From positions 361,382-425,381 of the forward strand of contig VSDK01022083.1 in the NCBI GenBank assembly GCA_009767595.1: a stretch of DNA of 64,000 nucleotides, read 5' to 3'. Under the pieces are notes generated by a model that was not told the DNA's origin, ran no database searches, and was given only the letters and a program-made list of their open reading frames with translations. Origin of the DNA: Symbiodinium kawagutii (taxonomy: Eukaryota > Sar > Dinophyceae > Suessiales > Symbiodiniaceae). Position numbers and translations under genes: made by a program. How positions within the stretch are numbered: the stretch's first letter is position 1; each line of letters begins with the position of its first letter. Of the stretch, positions 22,141-31,945 are shown piece after piece.

Positions 22141-22240
22141 CGTTGCGGTCAGCACGTTGCAGGCCCTTCAGCCCTAGCCACAGCTCTGCCCCCGTGGATC
22201 GAACTGTAGCTGGTGCCTGGCAAGGCCACTCTCCCTGGAA
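22141..22240 (-). CDS. Gene B exon
   Basis: Acceptor CTTGGTCAG, donor CAACG/GTGATACG. Phase 0, 33 codons plus one base: FQGEWPCQAPATVRSTGAEL then WLGLKGLQRADRN, G/C-ending. Entry matches the phase 0 exit of 22705-22812. A CATCATGAAACC tract lies on its left. Confidence 0.65.
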
Positions 22241-22269
22241 CTGACCAAGGCCTTTTTAGTCGACCACAA

Positions 22270-22397
22270 TTGGCTATGGGTCAAGCAGTTAACCAACCAA
22301 CTTCATGGTGGATGATAACCAACAAAACTATAGGGAAAACAGCCTGGTGAATCATGGGGCAACCAGGGGGACTAAGGGTGAACTGACCACTGCCAAT
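22270..22397 (-). mobile_element. Family 1 element, reverse orientation
   Basis: TTGGCTATGGGTCAAGC at the left, GGGGGATAATGACCAAC-like middle (here GGATGATAACCAACAAAAC), TGAACTGACCACTGCCAA at the right. It lies 30 bases from the exon at 22141-22240. Confidence 0.65.
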
Positions 22398-22704
22398 TGG
22401 TTCATTCTTCGTGCTACTCATTTGCCATTCTGCTCAGCTGGGGTTACAGGCTGGCTATTGCCATGGCTATCCATGGCTTTTGTCTATAGTCAAACTACCA
22501 GATATCCATGTTTTCGGCCCGAAGGACTTTCGCCAAACACATGGCAGAATTTGGTAAAACTGGTGCTTACTGGTAAAAGATCCAATTTTCCAAATTTTCC
22601 AAGGGGCAGAAGTTGACTTTGACAGTTCAGCCACGTTCAGCTCAGAAAAGGAGGTTGGTCCACCTTGGAATTCAAATGAACTCGGGTAGAGTTCGTCCGC
22701 TTAC
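22398..22704 (-). other. Short intron remainder
   Basis: Moderate complexity; the plus-strand frame across it (22305-22616) has no domain. No exon seen. Confidence 0.35.
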
Positions 22705-22812
22705 AACCAGGGCCATGGCAACCACTTGGGTGGCGCCCACTGCCGCAAGGGTTGTAGCCTCCGGGTGCTCCGTCACGTGCTCTGTCTTGCTCAGAGCAAG
22801 GTTGGCCCGGTC
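22705..22812 (-). CDS. Gene B exon, best splice signals
   Basis: Acceptor CACTACCTCTCTAG has a clear pyrimidine tract and the donor GTT/GTAAGC is canonical. 36 codons in phase 0 read DRANLALSKTEHVTEHPEAT then TLAAVGATQVVAMALV; nearly all third positions suit the GC-rich bias of neighbouring exons. Joins 23714-23778 and 22141-22240 in phase. No family recognised. Confidence 0.75.
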
Positions 22813-23577
22813 CTAGAGAGGTAGTGCATCAGCGATAGAAATGCTTGCAGTTTGGGGTGCTTCATGTCTACCACATTTGGTTGTTGATAGCTTTAATCAT
22901 AGCAATTAACAAAATGACTATCAGCAATGAGCCACTACCCACCACTAGTTAACTTGATCGAACAATGATTACAATGACTCGAGGACTATTGCGCCAAGAA
23001 TCAAAGGGTATGTACTAGTAACTAGTAGTTGCAATAATCATCAACCAATATTCAACAACAATAGAATTGCTGTTGAAAAACGCATTTCTAGCGTTTCATA
23101 ATATCAATGCATAATTCTCTAACGACCGCCATGAGCAAATAAATGTACATAGCCATTGGAACCCACTGCCAGCCATAACCTGCAGCTGAGCATCCCCAAG
23201 CTCATGGCTGTCCCACCACAGCATGCCTCAGTGGAACTGCACGCAGGAAACGTGGGTCATTTCTAGATGTGGTTGATGGAGGCAGCAGCAATGGTTGATA
23301 GTGGTGGAAAGTAGCTGATGATGCAAAGTAATTGCAAATAACATCTAATGATTGTCAATAATGGTGAATAAGGATAGTCCACGAACAATCAATGCATAAT
23401 GAGGGTTGGCAATACTGAATTAATGGACAATCACGAGGGATAAGAATCTAGTCCAGTGGGGAGTATGCAAGCTACATTTGCTTGTACAGGTATATCAGTA
23501 CTTCTATCGTACATGCATATAAATGGTGGGTAGGCCTGAGCCAACCATAAACGATGAGTCACCATCAGCATCAACGG
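22813..23577 (-). other. Gene B intron with complementary arms
   Basis: 23265-23400 has GGTTGATGGAGG, GGTTGATAGTGG and AATAATGGTG words; 23540-23577 has CCAACCATAA and CACCATCAGCATCAACGG words, followed by a family 2 element. Confidence 0.55.
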
Positions 23578-23688
23578 AGGTTTCTTAAAACGGAGGACCC
23601 AAAAAATGGTTGGTTTAATGATTAATTGCTATAAACAGTCAATATTAGATGACTTGGGGGTACTCCTATTTTGAGAAAGCATCAATAA
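23578..23688 (+). mobile_element. Family 2 element
   Basis: GGTTTCTTAAAACGGAGGAC at the left, AAATGGTTGGTTTAATGATT in the middle, GGGGGTACTCCTATTTTGAG at the right. It ends only 26 bases from the exon at 23714. Confidence 0.65.
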
Positions 23689-23713
23689 TGAAACCACCAA
23701 TTCCATCGGACAC

Positions 23714-23778
23714 ACCCCTCAGAAGCACCACGAGGTTGCGCTGCTTTCGCCTTCGACAAAATGGATCTTGGAATGTCG
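23714..23778 (-). CDS. Gene B exon
   Basis: Acceptor ACCATTGGTAG, donor GGGGT/GTGTCC. Two-base entry, completing the single base of 23868-24000, then 21 codons TFQDPFCRRRKQRNLVVLLR and G. The basic CRRRKQR run follows a hydrophobic exon and would fit a loop after a membrane segment. Confidence 0.6.
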
Positions 23779-23867
23779 CTACCAATGGTCTATATAATGG
23801 AGAAATACCAAGGAGGAGTGCTTGCCTCTTCTAAAATCATGATACTCAAAAGGCGACTCAAACGAAC

Positions 23868-24000
23868 TTGGAAGGGCGGTTGCGGCCATGACGAACTGCG
23901 CGCAGAATAGGAGCGGTGTCCAAGTGAGAGGATTCTCACAAAGAAGCACTGTCATGTAGGTGATGAACGACCAGTAGTAGCCGGCTTTCACCGTCACCAA
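23868..24000 (-). CDS. Gene B exon with hydrophobic segments
   Basis: Phase 0, 44 codons plus one base: LVTVKAGYYWSFITYMTVLL, CENPLTWTPLLFCAQFVMAA, TALP. Two stretches (about residues 8-21 and 27-42) are hydrophobic and aromatic enough to be membrane segments. Acceptor CATCGTAAG, donor CCAA/GTTCG. The intron to the next exon is only 89 bases. Codon choice is clearly coding. Confidence 0.7.
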
Positions 24001-24515
24001 CTTACGATGACGGAATCACCCAGTGCTGGTGGTGTGTAATTTGCTTCTGGGCAAGTGGGTCATGACCAAACAAACCACCACTCTGGTGGATATCAGTTGA
24101 AGATAGGAAACCAATCAAGTTGTGATGTTTCTTGCAGGACCATCCCAGCAAGATCTTGATAAACACAAATACAAATTTGGCTTTCTACCAAGGTCAGCAT
24201 GACGCGACTGATCATGATCAATTTCAAAACAGTTTGATCCCAAAAGAAGAATCAATCAGAATTGTCCAATCACAATGGCTGTAATCCTCACATTCGAACC
24301 ATCATTCACCACCCAGCAAACCCAGCAACCACCAATTCACCATCATTCACCGCCCAATACTCGCTCTAATTAACCACCAATCAACCTCCAATTAACCTTC
24401 ATGAACGATCAAATAACCATCAAATAACCATCACCATCAATGGATGGTCATTAATCATCACCATCCATAGCCCATCGACATCGCCACGGCACAGGCTGCC
24501 ACTGCCAGCGCCCAC
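24001..24515 (-). other. Gene B intron with complementary arms
   Basis: 24020-24090 has GCTGGTGGTG and TGGTGG words; 24295-24480 has ACCATCATTCACC, AACCACCAATCAACC and ACCATCACCATCAA words directly left of the next exon. Confidence 0.55.
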
Positions 24516-24605
24516 GCGACCAGGATCGCCAGTGCCACGGCTCTTCGCATCGCGGACCACCATGGCGAAGGGCAACGGGGCCAGGGGCCACGTGGAGATG
24601 TGGAG
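24516..24605 (-). CDS. Gene B exon
   Basis: Acceptor TCTCTCAAG, donor GGTCGC/GTGGGC; exactly 30 codons in phase 0 at both ends: LHISTWPLAPLPFAMVVRDA then KSRGTGDPGR. It joins 25295-25362 and 23868-24000 in phase. A second open frame contains a strongly hydrophobic run (AVALAILVAWALAVAA), an alternative if the phase assignment is wrong. CCATCA words on the left flip to TGTTGAGATG words on the right. Confidence 0.6.
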
Positions 24606-25294
24606 CTTGAGAGAATCTGAGTTATGTTGAGATGTGTTGGATGGTTATGTTATCTGAGTTTAGTGTATAGTGGTTGAGTTGATCTTGGTCGACTTGTGAT
24701 GTTGGGTAGTGGTTGAGTTTGGGGGTTTCCGTAATCGATGTTGGGATATGTTGGGTGAGTTTAGGGGTGGTGCTGTTATATCGATGAGTTGAGGATGTTT
24801 GTGTTGAGATGTTGAGCTTGATCATGCTGGGCGGTAAGGCTTGTTGTTGATGTCAATGCTCATATGGGGTGATACCGGTCGATGTTGGTGCTGGCGTCGG
24901 CTCATGACAAATTGACAAGGAATGGACGTGGAAGTAGAAGCAGCAACAAGAGGTTGCTGCTTCAGGTTGGTTGGCTATTGGTTGAGTGGCTGGCTGGTTG
25001 GTTAGTTGGTTGGTTGGTCATGGGTCAAAGGATGTTTGTTGCTTGGCTGTGCAGTTGGTGGGTCTTGGGAGCCAAAGATTGGCAAGAGGGTGGTACCGTG
25101 CCAACCAATCAACAAGTCATGACAACATTTGGCAACGAGTCATGCTGGCCATCACTATGGTTTGTAACGCTCATCATGGAAATCTGATTGAGGGTTGGAT
25201 ATTTGTAACCCTTATTATGAGTATACTGGAATATCATATGGTTCCAAGTTATAATGGTGACTAAAATAAAGGTTGGTTGCAACCTTAGATCCAC
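24606..25294 (-). other. Gene B intron
   Basis: 24610-24860 is dense in GTTGAGATGTGTTGG and GGTTGAGTT words; 24960-25030 is a GGTTGGTTGG-type run. No clear CCATCA arm before the next exon. Confidence 0.5.
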
Positions 25295-25362
25295 CAAGAA
25301 AATCACAGCACGACAAACTGCCTCCCAGCAGTGGTCGTTGCGTGTTCTCACCACCAGGTTAT
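25295..25362 (-). CDS. Gene B exon
   Basis: Acceptor TTTGCTGAGTGCAG, donor TTCTTG/GTGGATC. Two-base entry then 22 codons NLVVRTRNDHCWEAVCRAVI and FL, exiting in phase 0 into 24516-24605. The end is hydrophobic, continuing the membrane-like character of the next exons. Confidence 0.55.
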
Positions 25363-25390
25363 CTGCACTCAGCAAAGATCATTGACCACG

Positions 25391-25509
25391 TGGCGAGCTG
25401 GGTCAATATTAACCAACCAATAGTGGGGGATAATGACCAACAATCATAAGGGAAACAATCGTCAATGATAGGGGACCCAGGGGTACGGGGTTTTGACCCA
25501 CAGCCACAT
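25391..25509 (-). mobile_element. Family 1 element, reverse orientation
   Basis: TGGCGAGCTGGGTCAATATT at the left, GGGGGATAATGACCAAC and CCCAGGGGTACGGGGTTTTG inside, TGACCCACAGCCACAT at the right; 29 bases from the exon at 25295-25362. Confidence 0.75.
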
Positions 25510-26545
25510 GAGACAACCCTTAACAGCCAACATCAAACACCGCAGCTGGGATGTTTTCCGCAATGAGGAAGAAGCCAGTCGGTTACTGGACATGACTGGG
25601 TGCAGGTTGAACAGTATCACTAGCCCCTGTTTGGGGGCTGTTATCCAACCAACCTATACCGGCTCAAGTGATGATTTCCTTATAACCATCCCATCTTGTG
25701 GTGACTTTACTCCTTGAAAAGAAAGTCTTCCCCATGTTGACCCAACATCTCTGTATCATACGTTGCGAACAAAAAACCCCTGCATCCCCCCTTGCGGCGC
25801 CGGCGAATTTAGGGGGTTAGCTTCATCATGGTAAACCACCTTGGTAAACCCAAAGCCTTCACAACCTTGGGTTATTGGTTCCGTTTTCCACCTCATCCAC
25901 GTCACGCTTATGCTATAGAACCAATGTCCGTGCTGCTTTGGGGGTTCAACAATGGTCAGGAGACCCAGCACAACATAGTCAGTTGCTGCTGTTCCTGGAA
26001 TTACGTGCGGTAGTGGCATCCCCTGTGAAAAGCCACAATCTGTCGATCTCCTTTGATTGAATCCACTCCGTTTACATATTCACATTTGTGTTGTGAACTT
26101 GTGTTCTGTATCGTCCATTATAACTGTTTGTTGCCATTCATCCTTTCGCATTCCCAATGGATTCATCTATGATTCATTGGATAACCATGATCATAGTGAT
26201 GAGCCATCATCCCCTGTTGATTCATTTGACTCAATATGATTCGCATGTGATGATTGACCAACTTCTGGTCCCCTTGTGAACACAGTCAACTCATCCTGTT
26301 TTGGATGGCTTCACAACGTCCCCTGTCCTTCTGCGAGACATCATGGGTGTCCAGATGCACAGCCAAGTAAGGAAGACTGGCACAGGTTGTGATGGTGTGA
26401 ACAACCGGTGATACGGCGCCGTGTTGAACGAAGAATTCTTATATACAAATTCTTATAGTTCGATAGTTGTAGTTCTACTATGAATCATAATTGTGGTTGT
26501 TAGAATTGTTGTTTTGTACTACAATTGTATATAGTTGTACTTCCA
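25510..26545 (-). other. Probable gene B intron
   Basis: No exon with good edges. 26413-26422 is the third copy of the ACGGCGCCGT palindrome. 26440-26540 is AT-rich with TTGTAGTTCTAC-type words. Confidence 0.35.
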
Positions 26546-26655
26546 GATGGTGGTTTCTCAAGCCATGGAGTGAAATGGTTGGTTTATTGATTATTGCCAT
26601 AAAAATTGTGGAATGTTAATATTGGACGATTTGGGGGTCCCCTACTTTGAGGAAA
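26546..26655 (+). mobile_element. Family 2 element
   Basis: GGTGGTTTCTCAAGCC at the left, AAATGGTTGGTTTATTGATT in the middle, TTTGGGGGTCCCCTACTTTG at the right. Confidence 0.7.
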
Positions 26656-26819
26656 CACCAGATAGAGTAGTGTTTCTTAAAGCTGCTTATTGATTGCTTG
26701 GTTCATCGTAGGGTCTGTTTCCACCATGGATTTACCTGTTCGCAAACCATCATAGAGAGACTGCACCCTTTGGCTTTTTGACGGCCCTCGAAGCCAAATA
26801 TCACCAGGTGAGCCATGGC

Positions 26820-27075
26820 CAAAACCCGCTATGGCTTCCGCAATGCTTCCACGCGCGCACAGTGTTAGCTTCCGCGGGAGCATTTTGTTGAACATCGCTT
26901 CTGCGGCACGATGCTCGTACGTAAGCAAGTATAATTTTGAAAACCGTAAAAGAGTATCCATGATCCGCAATTCCGCTTACTTCCGCGGAGCTTCCACGTT
27001 GGATCCTTTCAGCTCCTCTTCCGCGGGAGCTTCCGCAAGCTTCCGCACGTGGGCGTTTTTGTTTCCGCAGGCATA
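26820..27075. repeat. GCTTCCGC word cluster
   Basis: GCTTCCGC, CTTCCGCGGGAG and close variants occur about ten times in 255 bases (for example 26834, 26869, 26980, 27017, 27029, 27039). Several are within CCGCGG palindromes. Isolated relatives lie at 1308 and 5925 (reverse). Confidence 0.65.
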
Positions 27076-27342
27076 AGTAGGTTGAACGTTTACTTAAACT
27101 GCAATCACGGAGGTTTCGGTCGCTGCTCCAGGTGAGCATCAGAACAAGGGCTAATAAAGGTACGGTGCCAAGTGCCTTTTCCTTTAATTTGAAAAAAACT
27201 ATGGTAAAGAACCACATATGGTGGGTTAACTAACCCTTGTAGCCATGGTGAATGTCGCCGTGGGAATGCACATCCAGATGTAAATCCCAAAATTGCCAGT
27301 CTCAGGAAGTGTGGCACTGAGATGTCTCGTCACATCCCAAAC

Positions 27343-27427
27343 CTCGGCTCGCTCCTGCCGAGCGCCACAGGACTCTCTGCGAAGCGTTGTGCGGACTGCT
27401 GCAAGGCTTTGGAAGGGCTGAACCTCG
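27343..27427 (-). CDS. Gene B exon
   Basis: Acceptor TCGGCTCTGGCAG, donor GCCGAG/GTTTGGG. One-base entry then 28 codons EVQPFQSLAAVRTTLRRESC and GARQERAE, phase 0 exit; charged and probably helical. A plus-strand frame (27322-27561) is also open and protein-like; the minus reading is preferred because of its splice edges and the strand of all neighbours. Confidence 0.5.
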
Positions 27428-27742
27428 CTGCCAGAGCCGAAAACCCATGGAGTTTTCCCAGTCTGGAAGAGATCCCTGGATCATCTTGGACCCCCAGAAG
27501 TGAACGGGATGGTGGCTTGTGGATCTGCCGGAAGTGGATGGCTATACTGCTATACCAATGAACTTTAGTTCAAATCGAATCTTGAAATGCTGGTTCTTTG
27601 GTGTCGGTTTTGAATTGTGCTGCATTTTCTGTGTGACTATTTGCTGATGGCCGTGATGAGAAGTGGTTGCATACAGAAAAAAAATTCAATGACTTTACTT
27701 CGTGTGATCCCACCATCACATGCAAATCTGACACAGGTCTAT
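27428..27742 (-). other. Intron remainder, possible further exon
   Basis: 27490-27550 is moderately GC-rich; CTTCCGGCAG followed about 40 bases later by GGGG/GTCCAAG on the minus strand could bracket another exon, not strong enough to call. The rest shows nothing. Confidence 0.3.
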
Positions 27743-28165
27743 CTGGCAGAGTTTTTGGCATTTTATTTGGCATAGCTTTTGGCATTTTATCTGGCATAGC
27801 TTTTGGCATTCTATCTGGCATAGCTTTTGGCATTCTATCTGGCATAGCTTTTGGCATTTTATTTGGCATAGCTTTTGGCATTCTATCTGGCATAGCTTTT
27901 GGCATTTTATTTGGCACAGCTTTTGGCATTCTATTTGGCACAACTTTTTGCATTGTATCTGGCAGAGTTTTTGGCATTGTATCTGGCATAGTTTTTGGTA
28001 TTGTATCTGGCAGAGTTTTTGGCATTGTATCTGGCGGAGCTTTTGGCATTGTATCTGGCATAATTTTTGGCATTGTATCTGGCATAGCTTCTGACATTCT
28101 ATTTGGCATAGTTTTTGGCATTCTACCTGGCATAGCTTCTGACATTCTATTTGGCATACCTTCGG
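27743..28165. repeat. 24-bp minisatellite
   Basis: About 17 units, each with GGCATAGCTTTT or a variant and then GGCATT plus CTATCT or TTATTT. The length is a multiple of three, so both strands stay open (FGIxSGIA on plus, MPDxMPKA on minus). I read it as non-coding. Confidence 0.9.
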
Positions 28166-28179
28166 GCATGGGAGTTGAG

Positions 28180-28375
28180 GTCCGGGAGCGAACACTGGGC
28201 GTGGATGGTCGTGGTTGAGGTCCGGGAACAAACACTGGGCGTGGATGGTCGTGGCTGAGGTCCAGCAGCGAACACTGGGCGTGGATGGTCGTGGTTGAGG
28301 TCGGGCAATGAACACTGGGTGTGGAAGGCCGTCCGGCAGAGAACACTGGGCGTGGATGGTCGTGGCTGACGTCTG
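28180..28375. repeat. 40-bp minisatellite
   Basis: AACACTGGGCGTGGATGG starts at 28191, 28231, 28271 and 28311 (period exactly 40) and at 28342 (shortened unit of 31). Since 40 is not a multiple of three, each unit is read in a rotating frame, so the same peptides (HDHPRP, TIHAQC, RPSTPSV) appear in all three minus frames. Confidence 0.9.
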
Positions 28376-30391
28376 GCGAGGAGGAGGCAAGGAGAGGAGG
28401 CAAAAGGGAGGAGAGGACGAGCGACAACTGACATTAAATCTAACAACCCTCACCTGGCAGGTGGGGAATTATATTAATTATAGTTCCTCTGAAAAGTTTT
28501 TCAAATATTAGTTTCAATAAATATTGATTGTCGATGATGGTTGCAAAATGTTGGCGCAGGTGTCTCTGTCCGCATGTTTTCACTATGCCTGCAATCATTT
28601 TGGGTGTCCCCCAGCATCAGTGGCATGCATCCAAAATTTTTACACAATTGGCCCTAGGCGAGCTTGGGGTTTGGGTGGGTGGGGAGCAGGAATTAGGTGC
28701 TGGATAGAAAAGGTATTCGGGATTAGCCCCGGAACAGCATGGCATTCGCATGGAATGTTTAAATTGGCAAAAAAAATGGATGATGTTCCCTACACCCGGA
28801 GCTGCCCTACAGCAAAAAAAATCAAGGCGCCATGATACTTATTGATTCATTGACGAATAATGCTCGTTACATGGTTTTCTGATACCTAAGGTCAATGACG
28901 AACCACCCAGCGTGGGATATTTGATACCTTGGGAACTCACAAACATACCTGGTGACCAATCCCACTGGGTTCTCATGGGTGATAATCGTCTGTCATGGCC
29001 ACAAGCGGTTCACAATGGTTCGTGGGTGACAAGTAAACTGCCAAAATTTTGCGCCGTCACGTCATGACTACAACAGGCAAAACTTCAAACATCAATGATT
29101 CACAATGTTTTTGCGTCAATGCGGCCAAACACTGAAAGCAGCCCCGCCCACTCAGGCAATAACCTATCAGCGACGAACGGTCATTTGTGAGCGACGACCA
29201 TTCAAGTTTTAGCTGATCATGACCCTGGCTGAGCCAAAGCTATACCAACCAAACTTGAAGGCGCAAGAACGAAACTCAAATACTGATCGTTCGAAGCGCC
29301 AAATTGCTCGCATGACTCTCAGCCAAAAAAATTCACAAATTCAAATTTCGCAAGTTCTTGACATGACCCGCAGGGGCATGGATGGCCTTGTAATTTAAAA
29401 CACACAGTTTAGGCCCTGCAAGGCTCGAATCCCTCAGCCCTTACCTCGCAGCGGGGCGCGGCTCTGTTCCTTTCGCAAATGGGCACCAAACAAAACGGGG
29501 TCCTTGCTGTGGGTTGCGCCGGCAAATCTAGAGCGCCGCCGGCACGCTACGCTTTACAGGTTTTTCATGTTTTTTCGGCATTGGCGCCGCTTGCTGTGCG
29601 CTTCGTATTGTGGAAGCAAAGAAGCCTCGTAAATCGCTGGAGCGCAACCGAAAAGGACACCAAAAGGAGTGCTGCGGAAATATGCAAACATCTTATTCGT
29701 TTCATTTTGCGCATCCGTGAATGGTTTTTGTGCTGGTTGTTCGCGTATGCACCAAACCCGAAGTTCGAGTCTGACTTCTCGGCCCTTTGACAATGTCATT
29801 CGCAATTAGCATCCCCTAGATTGGTGCTTGATATGAATGTGCCCAAAAATTCAGATACTGTACAGTCAACAGAAAATCTGCGACAGAGAAACCAATCATA
29901 ATCTCAAGTATCTTCTGCTCACTTAAGCAACGAAGCCCAAACAAGCTTTTCTCAGTGCCTGAGCCAAGCTCGGGACATCCATAATGTCCTCACTGTGAAG
30001 AAATGACACCCATGTGAAGCTTTGGGAAGGGTGGTTTTATCTGGATTTCAACTAATGAGTATCATATTTTGAGAAACCATATTCCTTTCCAGGATACTGT
30101 ATTTCTTGGAAGGCTCCTATTAACCCTGCAAAAGCATTTCCACCATTAACCATCTATTTCACCCTCATCACCCATCAGTTATCCATCCACTAACCATCCT
30201 TCTGGCCATCATTAACTGTGTTTTTGTTCAGTAAGCGTGTACTTAATAATTGATTAACAAAACATGGATTACTAAGCATCATTCACCTTCATTGACCATT
30301 TCTAACAATAATGAGCCCATCATTGACCACTTTTTGTTCAACCTTCGGTCACCTCACACTGTGCGCAGCATTTTTGCCAAAGGACTTTCAC
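28376..30391. other. Intron with a GC-rich unidentified block
   Basis: 29040-29830 is a GC-rich block like 12.0-13.7 kb. A plus frame of 103 codons at 29479-29790 reads RYALQVFHVFSALAPLAVRF and on, with no domain. 30000-30085 holds a family 2 fragment (ATTTTGAGAAACCATAT). 30120-30350 is a CCATCA arm (CCATTAACCATC, CACCCATCAG). Confidence 0.4.
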
Positions 30392-30414
30392 CCGGCTGTT
30401 GGGCACACCCAGCT
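30392..30414 (-). CDS. Possible 23-base exon
   Basis: Acceptor CAACCATTCCCCTAG, donor AGCCGG/GTGAAAG. Phase 0 reads SWVCPTA, two-base entry reads LGVPNSR. Support comes mainly from the sharp flank flip: ATTAACCATC words to the left, GATGCTTGATGGCTTGATGG words to the right. Confidence 0.35.
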
Positions 30415-31325
30415 CTAGGGGAATGGTTGTTACAGCTTGCTGTAAGTGATGCTCAATGATGCTTGATGGCTTGATGATGGTAAATGGTGGCTAGCGATGG
30501 CTGATGATTGATCGGTGATCATGGTTTCATACATGTTTGTGATGGTGACTGATGGTTCACGTTGGTTCATTGTTGACGGTCACGGTTGGTCATAGGAATG
30601 CATGTCAGTGCACCCCGGACTGCGGGGAACGACAAATCTTCTATTGTTGGGCAGTAATCCAACATCAAAATGGCGGGTCCAATTTCAACATGATGATTAG
30701 TGAGTAGGCGGCTTTAAGCCTTGGTTTTCATGAACCGTCGGTGGTATTTATCATCATGAAGGATCAATAATGGATGACAATGATTGGTGACAGTGACAAT
30801 GCTCAATCAAGATTCATGTCCGATGAAACGCACGGCGAGTCAATTCGACAAAATCCCTAGGCAAGTGGATCAACTGATCATTCACATCATGTGATTAACC
30901 AACAGCTCATAGAATTTGGTTTCAGGAAAATATCCCAGAAAGTGGCTTGTTCAAGAATGTGTATGGTAGGTTTCCGGGTATTCGCCTTGTAAACCAATAG
31001 GCTGATGGTGGTGAGAGACACAAAAAAGAGGAAGTGACCCAACCCGCTGGCTGGTACCACCCTGGTTGTAGTCGCTCCCACCTGCCCACTCAGACCCAGG
31101 AGGCTCGTTTCATTGACACAGCAACGGTGAACCAACCGTCGATCAAGCAAAATAACGGTTGCCATGAATTGAATGTTGAATATCCATCATTATGAACCGT
31201 CACTAGCCATCATTAAAACGTGGTTCAGCATCAGTTCAACATTCATTACACTAACCATCAACAAACCATCAATACCACAGTCCCTGAACCCTCAATGAAC
31301 CGTCAATTAACCAAGCATGTAGCAC
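30415..31325 (-). other. Gene B intron with complementary arms
   Basis: 30440-30600 is TGATGG-rich; 31170-31300 is rich in CCATCATTATGAACCG and ACCATCAACAAACC words. 31020-31130 is moderately GC-rich and may hide a small exon (CCTCCTGGGTCTGAGTGG then CAG/GTGGGAGC, minus). Confidence 0.45.
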
Positions 31326-31359
31326 ATCGTCTTGCACGTGCTTCTACTGCAGACCACAG
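31326..31359 (-). CDS. Gene B 34-base exon
   Basis: Acceptor GGTTTCCTCCAG, donor CGAT/GTGCTACATG. Phase 0 frame LWSAVEARARR, matching the phase 0 exit of 33855-33943. Lies at the right end of a CCATCA arm. Confidence 0.45.
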
Positions 31360-31838
31360 CTGGAGGAAACCATCATCAACAATCATTCTTACCAAGGTTT
31401 GTGATTAGTTATCAATCAGGATTAAGTCGACAAGATCACTATGAATCATGATTGACCCTTCGTACCATTGGTACACCTCGGACAACAAAGCAAGGCTATC
31501 ATCTTTCTTGATTTGTTATGCTTGGTGGCTCACAAGCTTCGTCTGGGGAAGTTACTTCAGATTGAGACTTCACCTCTGACAACTATTAACTTCACCTCTA
31601 ACAACTATTAACCTCACCTCTAGCAACTATTAAGCATGATGATATGTTCGGATTTTCCAGCATTTGTAGCTGGTTTGTTGATTGAAACCAGTGACTTTTG
31701 AACTTCCAGATTAGTTGCCCAAAGGGTACCACTAAGATTTCTTGCTGCCATCATTTACCACTACAAGGGAGTGGGCGCGACAAAACCAGCTATAAGTTGG
31801 TCTATAACTAGAGTAACTACGAGGCAAATGGTAGATAT
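31360..31838 (-). other. Probable intron
   Basis: 31560-31640 has a short repeat of CTCACCTCTAACAACTATTAA (three copies). No coding signal. Confidence 0.4.
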
Positions 31839-31945
31839 GGGTGTTTCTCAAAATAGGGGTACCCCCACATCATCCATTATTAACCAGTTATAGTAGTAAA
31901 CCAACCACTTCTTGGGTCCCCTACTTTGAGAAACCACCATATAAC
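31839..31945 (+). mobile_element. Family 2 element, well preserved
   Basis: GGGTGTTTCTCAAAATAGGG at the left, CCCCACATCATCC and AAACCAACCACTTCTTGGG inside, TCCCCTACTTTGAGAAACCA at the right. Good reference copy. Confidence 0.85.

Noticed and set aside
27570-28427. 285-codon minus ORF
   Set aside because: Composed of 24-bp and 40-bp minisatellites.
29400-29480. tRNA-like phrase GGCTCGAATCCCTC
   Set aside because: Only the T-loop-like word is present; no acceptor, D or anticodon arms could be paired.
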